DNA of 6,889 bases, taken from NCBI GenBank assembly GCA_002388665.1, contig DGMY01000049.1, positions 3,760 to 10,648 of the forward strand. The letters run 5' to 3'. The translations under genes and the position numbers were made by a program. Positions 1 through 4,632 of this stretch are shown here, in pieces (positions within the stretch are counted from its first letter, which is position 1; each line of letters begins with the position of its first letter). Below the pieces are notes generated by a model that made no database searches, was not told the DNA's origin, and saw nothing but the letters and a program-made list of their open reading frames with translations. The stretch comes from Opitutia bacterium UBA4506. Its GTDB lineage: Bacteria > Verrucomicrobiota > Verrucomicrobiia > Opitutales > Puniceicoccaceae.

Positions 1-70
1 GCGTAGCGACACCACCGGACCGTTGATATTCTGAAAAATACGCACCCCGGAGGGGTGCCAGCGAATCCAC
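1..70 (-). repeat. Reverse-oriented partial copy of the hairpin-array repeat
   Basis: Read on the minus strand, this segment gives CGCTGGCACCCCTCCGGGGT followed by a diverged spacer and then CCGGTGGTGTCGCT. This is the same order as in the forward copies near 190-250, 3305-3365 and 4140-4200. It keeps the perfect GCACCCC-GGA-GGGGTGC palindrome (42-58) and the CACCACCGG arm (10-18). The window edge cuts the rest. The spacer between the two motifs differs strongly from the other copies, so this is an old or divergent member. It is inverted relative to the copy starting at 103. Confidence 0.7.
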
Positions 71-102
71 GTGGGCCGTGAGGTCGGCGAAAATTTGAAA
101 AT

Positions 103-395
103 GAGAATTCGGGATAAATCGACGGATGGGTGGTTTGGGTTCCGATGTGTCCCATGCCCCATGGTTGGGCAGTGCCAGGATGTGTATGCGCTGGCACCCC
201 TCCGGGGTGCATGTTATCCGGGGACGAGTATCCGGTGGTGTCGCTGCGCTCAACCACCGGCTACTTGCTGCAATGCCTCCGGCATCGGGGAGTTTCATGA
301 GGACGGGTCGGGAGGGGGCCACTGCGGGGGCGCGGAGGGAGAGGCAGTGAGGAGGGGCAGGGTGAGGGGATAAAGAGCCCCCAGTCCAATCATTA
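103..395 (+). repeat. Hairpin-array repeat, copy 1
   Basis: This is near-identical to 3210-3473 and 4058-4298 over most of its length. It contains three successive palindromes. Hairpin A (194-210) is GCACCCC-TCC-GGGGTGC. Hairpin B (232-260) has 8-bp arms CCGGTGGT/ACCACCGG around a 13-nt loop. Hairpin C (273-285) is ATGCC-TCC-GGCAT; its stem is shorter than in the other copies because position 272 is A instead of G. An alternative stem, GTGCCAG (172-178) with CTGGCAC (191-197), overlaps hairpin A. The tail resembles copy 2 (AGAGCCCC) but carries about 20 bp of extra G-rich sequence. Small open frames run through it on both strands, but the structure and multicopy nature argue against coding. 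Confidence 0.85.
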
Positions 396-569
396 TATTT
401 TGCGTTGGACCCCTTCTTGCTTCTTCTCGCGCCGGGTCAAGGGAGCAGGGACTGGGGGAGAGCGGGACAACCGTGGGATCCTGATCTATCGAGGGCCAAA
501 AGAAACCGGTCATCTCATTCATCGTTTCTCGATTTACCCCATATTTGCAGCCTCATTTCCCAGAATCGA
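396..569. other. Gene-free spacer, nothing recognised
   Basis: I read both strands of this stretch and found no coding pattern, RNA gene or strong palindrome. Short open frames cross it, but their translations look random and they run on into the flanking repeats. It separates the hairpin array from the GGTGTCCC repeat run. Confidence 0.5.
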
Positions 570-660
570 TGGGTGTCCCCAATATTTCTGGGTGTCCCAA
601 TATTTTCATCCCGACCAATATTTTCACCCCTCCTGATTCTAGGTGTCTCCCCTCAATAAA
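570..660 (+). repeat. Degenerate tandem GGGTGTCCC-AATATTT units
   Basis: Roughly 20-bp units follow one another: TGGGTGTCCCCAATATTT (570-587), TGGGTGTCCCAATATTTTCA (589-608), CCAATATTTTCACCCC (615-630), and a more diverged AGGTGTCTCCCCTCAATAAA (641-660). The GGGTGTCC core is the reverse complement of the GGACACCC end that bounds the inverted-repeat elements elsewhere in the window. The run therefore looks like iterated right ends of the same family. It lies about 110 bp upstream of the hydrolase-like gene. Confidence 0.6.
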
Positions 661-770
661 CAGAAATAATCGGACTGACCATTTTTTGGCTCGACCCCTT
701 GGTGTGTACGCTCCCCTTTGCTCCATTGACATTCGGTGGGGACTTTGGTTCGGTTTCCGGGCTTGGTACG

Positions 771-1796
771 ATGTGGAAATACTGTTCTGCGATTTTAAGC
801 CTATTGATTTTGGGCGCTCCGGGGGGATTTTCCGTGGAGAAGCCCGTGGGGATTTATTCGAGTTCCGGGGCTCTGCAGGAGGAGATTTACAATCACCCGG
901 AATTTCAAGGTGTACTCGTTCGGGGTTCGTGGGCGCAGATTGAACCTTCGCCCGGGGTTTTTGATTTTTCCGTGATCGATCGACAGGTGGAGAGCGTCGA
1001 ATCGCACGGGAAGCGATGGTCTCTCGCGATCAGTGCGGGGGGAATCGGTTCCCCAGGCTGGTTAATGGATGATCTGGGGGCCGAATCCTTATCCTATACG
1101 TTCCGGGGGGAGCGGGATTATCGGCTTCCGCTCATTTGGGATGCCACGGTGCAGGAGCGATTGGGCATCCTGGCAGAGGCCTTGGGGAAGCGTTATGGAA
1201 GGAATGAGGCGTTGGCCTTAGTTTACATCCCGCAGATGACCAGCAATGGGATCGAGGGGCATTTTCATGGTGTGAACATGAGAGCCTTCCGGCAGGCTGG
1301 CTTTACGGCGGATCGTTGGATTGATGGAAGTCTCGCAGTTGCGGGTGCCTTTGCCTCTGCTTTTCCGTCAAAGCCTTTAGCCTTCGAGGTTCATGAGGTG
1401 GATCGTGGGGTGGAGATTCCCAAAGAGATCATTAACAGGCTTTGGACGGATCCCTCATTCGGCGGGCGTGTCGGTGTCGCCATTTGGTGGGTGTCGGGCA
1501 AGGAAAACTATCAGCCCGCACTGCTGGAGGTACTGCGCAAGTTTCCCGGGGATAAATACGGGCAGGTGATTGGACGATCGGATCAGAAGGTTCGTTTCGC
1601 GGATGAAGATTACGCCCTCGTCTTCAGTCAGGCAAAGAGTCTTGGGCTTCGCTACCTCGAACCTTGGGAATACGAGCTAAAGGCTGGGAGGTTTGCTGCG
1701 AATGGGAAATGGGATCCCTTGTTTTCTGATTTCAATGACTGGGCCCGTTCCAACTTTCCGGTATGCGGGAGCGAATCGGTTGAGTCCGGAGATTGA
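771..1796 (+). CDS. Putative secreted glycoside-hydrolase-like TIM-barrel protein
   Basis: This encodes 341 aa from the ATG at 771. An in-frame ATG at 699 would add 24 residues, but starting at 771 puts a typical signal peptide at the N-terminus: MWK, then a hydrophobic stretch (residues 4-21), with likely cleavage near GGFS-VEKP. The product is probably periplasmic or exported. The segment VRGSWAQIEPSPGVFDF (50-66), followed by an alpha-helix-like VIDRQVESVESHGKRWSLAI and GSPGWL (93-98), matches the opening strands of clan GH-A (beta/alpha)8 hydrolases such as GH42-like proteins, where W..IEP..G.(Y/F)DF is a recurring signature. Possible carboxylate catalysts are E162 (SNGIEGHF) and E206, E209, E297 or E300 (YLEPWEYEL), but the canonical NE acid/base pair is not visible. 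Substrate and activity are therefore unknown, and a non-catalytic barrel is possible. I see no Shine-Dalgarno sequence, no clear promoter, and no terminator after the stop. It appears monocistronic. Confidence 0.7.
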   Translation: MWKYCSAILSLLILGAPGGFSVEKPVGIYSSSGALQEEIYNHPEFQGVLVRGSWAQIEPSPGVFDFSVIDRQVESVESHGKRWSLAISAGGIGSPGWLMDDLGAESLSYTFRGERDYRLPLIWDATVQERLGILAEALGKRYGRNEALALVYIPQMTSNGIEGHFHGVNMRAFRQAGFTADRWIDGSLAVAGAFASAFPSKPLAFEVHEVDRGVEIPKEIINRLWTDPSFGGRVGVAIWWVSGKENYQPALLEVLRKFPGDKYGQVIGRSDQKVRFADEDYALVFSQAKSLGLRYLEPWEYELKAGRFAANGKWDPLFSDFNDWARSNFPVCGSESVESGD

Positions 1797-2100
1797 TTCC
1801 CCTTCAGCCCCGCGTCCAAATTGGCCTCGTCGGTGAGGGGCAGGGGGATGGTAGCTGAGCAGCTCATGCGGTGGGTCGTGCCGGATCCGATCGGGATAAA
1901 TTTGAGGACACCCATGAAAATCGGCAAATCGAGCGGTTGGGAAGGTTCCAAGAATCATCGGTGTCCTGAATCTTTTCTCCTTCTGGTACAGCATCCGAGT
2001 CGAGTAAGATTGCCGAGCCCTGCGTAAAGACGCTCCCAGACTCACAAAATAGGTCCAAACTGCCGATTCGCTGATGGTTCGCGAAGCCATATTGGTTAAA
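1797..2100. other. Intergenic spacer between the hydrolase-like gene and higBA
   Basis: Apart from the 61-bp inverted-repeat element at 1906-1966, I see nothing supportable here. A small TGAGC-A-GCTCA palindrome occurs near 1856-1866, but it has no U-tract and is too short to call a terminator. A long minus-strand open frame crosses the region into the upstream gene, but its translation has no recognisable features. Confidence 0.5.
1906..1966. repeat. 61-bp GGACACC-ended inverted-repeat element
   Basis: The segment starts with GGACACCCATGA (1906-1917) and ends with TCATCGGTGTCC (1955-1966). These are inverted repeats with one mismatch over 12 bp. The same left end starts the elements at 2955, 3714 (variant), 4318 and 6879. 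This is the shortest member and contains nothing coding. Confidence 0.6.
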
Positions 2101-2117
2101 ATTACGCTGTGCGTAAT
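2101..2117. promoter_or_regulatory. Distal higBA operator palindrome
   Basis: ATTACGC-TGT-GCGTAAT is a perfect inverted repeat with 7-bp arms. It shares TTACGC-N3-GCGTAA with the site at 2136-2150, and the two centres are 34 bp apart. A pair of identical dyads just upstream of a toxin-antitoxin operon is the usual layout for an autorepressing HTH antitoxin, here HigA. Binding is inferred, not shown. Confidence 0.7.
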
Positions 2118-2125
2118 AATCACTA

Positions 2126-2153
2126 TTGACAAGACTTACGCTAAGCGTAATTT
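2126..2153 (+). promoter_or_regulatory. Predicted higBA promoter
   Basis: TTGACA (2126-2131) is a perfect -35 hexamer. TAATTT (2148-2153), after a 16-bp spacer, is the best -10 candidate but a weak match. The proximal operator fills the spacer. Transcription would start near 2160, only about 5 nt before the higB ATG, giving an almost leaderless mRNA. This fits the lack of a Shine-Dalgarno sequence. Confidence 0.5.
2136..2150. promoter_or_regulatory. Proximal higBA operator palindrome
   Basis: TTACGC-TAA-GCGTAA is a perfect inverted repeat with 6-bp arms, the same dyad as at 2102-2116 apart from the central triplet. It sits between the predicted -35 and -10, so a bound repressor would block RNA polymerase directly. 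HigA, encoded downstream, is the likely ligand. Confidence 0.75.
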
Positions 2154-2165
2154 CTTCAGTTAATT

Positions 2166-2444
2166 ATGATTCAGAGCTTTAAAGGAAAACCTGCTAAAGC
2201 TCTTTGGGAAGGCAAGAATTCCAAATTGCCTGCCGAAATATCACAACGCGCAGCCGACAAACTTTCGATACTGCATTCTTCTACAACCATCGACTCCCTC
2301 CGAATTCCGCCCAGTAACCATCTCGAAGCACTCACTGGAGATCGTAAAGGCCAACACAGTATCCGCATCAACAAACAGTGGCGCATCTGCTTCCGATGGG
2401 AAGACGGCAATGCACACGACGTAGAGGTAACAGATTACCATTAG
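2166..2444 (+). CDS. higB: HigB-family mRNA-interferase toxin
   Basis: This encodes 92 aa, the normal length for HigB (RelE/ParE superfamily, plasmid maintenance killer type). Known family members bind the ribosomal A site and cut mRNA during translation, and are neutralised by HigA. The family signature is clear: SLRIPPSNHLEALTGDRKG (44-62), then HSIRINKQWRICFRW (64-78) and the C-terminal DVEVTDYH (85-92). The final D90, Y91 and H92 correspond to the catalytic trio described for Proteus vulgaris HigB, and H52 lies close to the position of its His54. The toxin is therefore probably active. It is the first gene of the operon, toxin before antitoxin as is typical for higBA. The ATG at 2166 lies 15 bp after the proximal operator and has no Shine-Dalgarno sequence. 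The 61-bp gap to higA is larger than in many such operons and has no evident promoter. Confidence 0.95.
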   Translation: MIQSFKGKPAKALWEGKNSKLPAEISQRAADKLSILHSSTTIDSLRIPPSNHLEALTGDRKGQHSIRINKQWRICFRWEDGNAHDVEVTDYH

Positions 2445-2505
2445 AAACAGCCTGCCTTCTATCAGCACTTTCAAACTTCACTCTTCACAATTCCAAATTC
2501 AAAAG

Positions 2506-2853
2506 ATGACACCTGAGCAAAAAGCATGGAAAGCCGCCACTCCCGGAGGCATCCTCCAGCGAGAATTCCTGCAGCCAATGGGAATCTCGCAGGCTGAGCT
2601 CGCTCGGCGCACAGGTATCCCCGCGTCACGCATCACGGAAATCATCAAAGGACGCCGAGCGATCACTGCCGAAACCGCCCTCGCTCTGAGTATTTTCTTC
2701 GACATGGAAGCCCAATTTTGGATCAACCTGCAAACTCAATACGACCTACGCCATATGAGACTCGAAAAAGAGTCCGAGATGCGCAAACGCATCCAACCAT
2801 TTCACATGGTTTCCGTCGCCGAAGATCAATCGACATACAATTCTAACCAATGA
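2506..2853 (+). CDS. higA: HigA-family antitoxin, XRE-type HTH repressor
   Basis: This encodes 115 aa. It opens with TPGGILQREFLQPMGISQ (12-29), the form of the HPGEIL..EFL.P.G.S motif typical of HigA. An XRE/Cro helix-turn-helix follows (about 26-56: SQAELARRTGIPASRITEII and KGRRAITAETAL), then the family hallmark FFDMEAQFWINLQTQYDLR (64-82). HigA binds and inhibits HigB and represses its own operon. The two palindromes upstream of higB are its probable targets. After IQPF (96-99) there is a further tail of about 16 residues (to NSNQ) that I do not recognise. No Shine-Dalgarno sequence is visible before the ATG. Its TGA stop overlaps an ATG (ATGA, 2850-2853) that probably began a third, now broken gene. 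Confidence 0.95.
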   Translation: MTPEQKAWKAATPGGILQREFLQPMGISQAELARRTGIPASRITEIIKGRRAITAETALALSIFFDMEAQFWINLQTQYDLRHMRLEKESEMRKRIQPFHMVSVAEDQSTYNSNQ

Positions 2854-2953
2854 ATTAATCAAGTCTTCACAGAAGCACAGCAAGTGCTCTGCGAACGCTT
2901 AGGCGTAGGCGACACCGTCCGCTTCTTCAATTAATTCGAGAAGGGTGAATTTC
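2850..2953 (+). pseudogene. Broken third gene of the higBA operon, small protein of unknown function
   Basis: In the higA frame past its TGA, the sequence encodes INQVFTEAQQVL-CERLGVGDTVRFFN (2854-2931), then TAA, then FEKGEF. This reads like a real protein. A short conserved small protein of the form LG..DTxRFxxQFxxGxGDYT is familiar to me from several bacterial phyla, though I cannot name it. Two lesions explain the break. Loss of one T from the GAATTAAT at 2852-2859 would restore a start at 2850, giving an ATGA overlap with higA and MNNQVFTEAQQ. Reverting TAA (2932-2934) to CAA would give RFFNQFEKGE. Similarity ends at 2953, just before a repeat element at 2955, so the C-terminus is lost. 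The gene was probably translationally coupled to higA. Evidence is by eye only. Confidence 0.45.
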
Positions 2954-2954
2954 A

Positions 2955-3046
2955 GGACACCCATGGACTGTATCGGGGAAGAAATGTGTGTCCCATCGAC
3001 CACGTAGAGGCGTCGTCAATGATTCTCTGGGTTCCATGGGTGTACC
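2955..3046. repeat. 92-bp GGACACCCATGG inverted-repeat element
   Basis: The left end GGACACCCATGG (2955-2966) is mirrored by CCATGGGTGTACC (3034-3046), with one extra base relative to a perfect inverted copy. Internal sequence from 2975 on is shared with the larger element at 3714-3879 (GTGT-CCATCGACCACGT-GAGGCG). No open frame of coding quality is present. It abuts the remnant of the third operon gene on its left. Confidence 0.6.
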
Positions 3047-3087
3047 GGATTGTTTTTCCAGAATCTGAAATCCGCTGGGGCGTTCTT

Positions 3088-3185
3088 TCGTAGCGTGACG
3101 CTTTAGCGAACGTTCCGAGTTATCGGAGTTTGGAATTGTTTTGGAAATGAGCGTGGTGGACGTTTGCTAAAGATGCACGCTACGA
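3088..3185. mobile_element. 98-bp MITE-like element, copy 1
   Basis: The terminal 25 bp (3088-3112, beginning TCGTAGCGTG and containing CTTTAGC) and the reverse complement of 3161-3185 agree at about 21 of 25 positions. The same 98-bp unit recurs at 3936-4033 with identical length. It has long terminal inverted repeats, very short length and no coding content, which fits a miniature inverted-repeat transposable element. I see no clear target-site duplication. Mobility is inferred. Confidence 0.55.
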
Positions 3186-3473
3186 TTTGCTGCCGGCGCA
3201 GCCCGGGCGCGTTGAGAATTTCCGAGGGATGAATCGACGGATGGGTGGTTTGGGTTCCGATGTGTCCCATGCCCCATGGTTGGGCAGTGCCAGGATGTGT
3301 ATGCGCTGGCACCCCTCCGGGGTGCATGTTATCCGGGGACGAGTATCCGGTGGTGTCGCTGCGCTCAACCACCGGCTACTCTCTGCGATGCCTCCGGCAT
3401 CGGGGAGTTTCGTGAGGACTGGTCGGAAGGGGGCCACTGCGGGGGCGCGGAGGGAGAGGGGGTAAAAGAGCCC
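3186..3473 (+). repeat. Hairpin-array repeat, copy 2
   Basis: This is the most complete copy. It has a small GCTGC-CGGC-GCAGC stem at its start, then hairpin A (3309-3325, GCACCCC-TCC-GGGGTGC), hairpin B (3347-3375, arms CCGGTGGT/ACCACCGG) and hairpin C (3386-3402, CGATGCC-TCC-GGCATCG). GTGCCAG (3287-3293) can pair with CTGGCAC (3306-3312), in competition with hairpin A. The right boundary falls near AGAGCCCC, where the AHSA1-like remnant begins on the other strand. Open frames on both strands are by-products of the repeat. Confidence 0.85.
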
Positions 3474-3710
3474 CTGAGGCCAATCCTTGGACACCTTGTC
3501 GGGCGTCTCAGGGTTCGCCTTAATGTTGCCGTGGGTGACCGTGAGGCAAACCGTATTCTCGATCGATTCAATCTCGAAAGTGACACGGGATATATCTTCG
3601 GGAGTTTCGGGCTCCGCCCAGGTTAGCACCAACTTTTTTTGAGGGATGATTTCCATGACCTCTCCCTTGACCCATGTTTCATTTTCTGGGGTGACACGCT
3701 GCTGAGAATT
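3474..3710 (-). pseudogene. AHSA1/SRPBCC-family gene remnant, both ends missing
   Basis: On the minus strand, reading from 3710 down to 3474, the translation gives NSQQRVTPENETWVKGEVME, then IIPQKKLVLTWAEPETPED, then ISRVTFEIESIENTVCLTVT, then HGNIKANPETPDKVSKDWPQ. This is the central and C-terminal core of AHSA1-like (Hsp90 ATPase activator homologue, START/SRPBCC fold) proteins. It follows the family pattern GEV.EI.P...LV.TW, S.VTFEI, L.L.HG, and a terminal GWP..L..LK helix, of which only DWPQ remains. An ATG at 3656 gives an open frame, but it lies in mid-domain and the frame then runs into repeat sequence (GLFYPLSL). Upstream, a TAA (3711-3713) and the repeat end at 3714 replace the N-terminal part. 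Both edges coincide with repeat boundaries. Such proteins often bind small hydrophobic ligands, but this fragment is unlikely to work. Confidence 0.75.
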
Positions 3711-3713
3711 TTA

Positions 3714-3879
3714 GGGCACCCAGGGACTTTATCGGGAATGAACGGGTTGTATTCGGTCGGGGAAGGTGAGGGGATCTCGTTGCTAAGTGATGTCCTGACA
3801 ACTCGTTGGGGAAGAATTGTGTGTTCCATCGACCACGTGGAGGCGTTGTCAATGATTCCCTTGGATCAATGGGTGTCCC
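3714..3879. repeat. 166-bp GGACACCC-family inverted-repeat element
   Basis: The left end, GGGCACCCAGGGACTTTATC (from 3714), corresponds to GGACACCCATGGACTGTATC of the 2955 element. The right end is ATGGGTGTCCC (3869-3879). The left internal part (GGGAATGAACGGGTTGTATT, then a GTCGGGGAAGG motif) resembles the 4318 element, and the right part (from 3808) resembles the 2955 element. This longer member therefore looks like the parent or a composite of the two shorter ones. Just beyond the right end, a 16-bp unit CCCGGATTGTTTTTTC is tandemly duplicated (3877-3908). Confidence 0.55.
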
Positions 3880-3935
3880 GGATTGTTTTTTCCCGGATTG
3901 TTTTTCCAGAATCTGAAATCCGCTGGGGCGTTCTT

Positions 3936-4033
3936 TCGTAGCGTGACGCTTTAGCGAACGTTCAGAGTGATCGGACGTTGGAATTGTTTAGGAAATGGGC
4001 GTGGTGGAAGTTTGCTAAAGCTGCACGCTACGA
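3936..4033. mobile_element. 98-bp MITE-like element, copy 2
   Basis: This is the second copy of the unit at 3088-3185, with the same length and scattered point differences. The terminal inverted repeats (3936-3960 and 4009-4033) match at about 21 of 25 positions. It lies between the 3714-3879 element and the third hairpin array, the same position as in the first block. Confidence 0.55.
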
Positions 4034-4298
4034 TTTGCTGCCGGCGCAGCCCGGGCGCGTTGAGAATTTCCGAGGGATGAATCGACGGATGGGTGGTTTG
4101 GGTTCCGATGTGTCCCATGCCCCATCAGGATGTGTATGCGCTGGCACCCCTCCGGGGTGCATGTTAGCCGGGTACGAGTATCCGGTGGTGTCGCTGCTCT
4201 CAACCACCGGCTACTCGCTGCGATGCCTCCGGCATCGGGGAGTTTCGTGAGGACGGGTCGGAAGGGGGCCACTGCGGGGGCGCGGAGGGAGAGGGAGG
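4034..4298 (+). repeat. Hairpin-array repeat, copy 3
   Basis: It closely matches 3186-3473. Hairpins A (4144-4160), B (4182-4210) and C (4221-4237) are all intact. Relative to copy 2 it lacks 13 bp (GGTTGGGCAGTGC, between 4125 and 4126), which removes the left arm of the alternative GTGCCAG stem while leaving hairpin A untouched. The similarity ends in GGGAGAGGGAGG, shortly before the next GGACACCCATGG element. Confidence 0.85.
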
Positions 4299-4317
4299 GG
4301 CCACTGAGAGTATTTCG

Positions 4318-4408
4318 GGACACCCATGGACCTTCACGGGAAAGAAGGGGTTGAATTTTGTCGGGGAAGGGGCGCTGTCAATTCTTCTTCTAAACCAACG
4401 GGTATTCC
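4318..4408. repeat. 91-bp GGACACCCATGG inverted-repeat element
   Basis: The left end GGACACCCATGG (4318-4329) is perfect. The right end, CCAACGGGTATTCC (4395-4408), is a decayed form of CCATGGGTGTCC and is followed by GGATTTTC, as in the other members (GGATTGTTTTTC). The interior (GGGTTGAATTTTGTCGGGGA) resembles the left half of the 3714 element. The left end is intact and the right end is degrading. Confidence 0.5.
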
Positions 4409-4431
4409 GGATTTTCTTAAAGGATTTCCTT

Positions 4432-4465
4432 ACAGGAGAACGGACTTTCCAGTCCGTTTCGCGTC
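4432..4465. repeat. AACGGACT hairpin, inverted copy of the AACGGGTT hairpin unit
   Basis: AACGGACT-TTCC-AGTCCGTT (4439-4458) is a perfect 8-bp stem with a 4-nt loop, flanked by AGGAG and TTCGCGTC. The flanks match the reverse complement of the units at 4484 and 4633 (AGGAG...TTGCGTCC). It is therefore an inverted member of that family, with two base-pair substitutions that both keep pairing. Confidence 0.7.
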
Positions 4466-4483
4466 GTGTGGAGAGTGCTGATG

Positions 4484-4594
4484 TGGACGCAAACGGGTTG
4501 GAAAACCCGTTCTCCTTTACGCTCCGCGAGAGGATGCATTTTGCGTCTGCCTTGCGGCTCCGCGCCTTCGCGTCTCCGCGTGAGACTTTCTCCG
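4484..4594. repeat. 110-bp direct repeat with AACGGGTT hairpin, copy 1
   Basis: It begins TGGACGCAAACGGGTTGG. AACGGGTT-GGAA-AACCCGTT (4492-4511) is a perfect 8-bp stem. A GCTCCGCGAGAG segment follows, then text whose reverse complement reads CTCACGCGGAGACGCGAAGG, a repeat style I associate with many PVC, cyanobacterial and Bacteroidota genomes. A second copy starts 149 bp downstream. Confidence 0.75.
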
Positions 4595-4632
4595 GATTAG
4601 GCCTGAACCGTTCTGATCCTTGGCGGCGAGGC

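Noticed and set aside
194..210. GC-rich hairpins of the arrays as rho-independent terminators
   Set aside because: The stems are strong but no U-tract follows any copy, and they do not sit just after gene ends.
71..522. Small open frames on both strands over the first hairpin array and its flank
   Set aside because: The same frames recur wherever the repeat recurs, the translations are low quality, and the palindromes explain the conservation.
570..660. A CRISPR array in the GGTGTCCC tandem run
   Set aside because: Units are short, degenerate and directly adjacent, with no unique spacers of regular length and no cas genes.
726..754. TTGACA at 726-731 as a promoter for the hydrolase-like gene
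   Set aside because: It is a perfect -35 hexamer, but the sequence 16-18 bp on (around TTCGGT) is no credible -10, so it is not supported.
1677..2132. A 151-codon minus-strand open frame overlapping the end of the hydrolase-like gene
   Set aside because: It overlaps a convincing gene, runs through a repeat element, and its translation shows no family features.
2854..2934. Readthrough of the higA TGA to make a longer antitoxin
   Set aside because: The in-frame extension looks like a separate protein with its own overlapping start. HigA homologues end near this length, and no readthrough signal is visible.
3103..3465. Open frames on both strands in hairpin-array copy 2, including one with a VERSDTTGYSSPDNMHPGGV-like translation
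   Set aside because: These are by-products of a multicopy structured repeat. Copies carry frame-breaking indels (for example the 13-bp deletion in copy 3) without loss of the hairpins.
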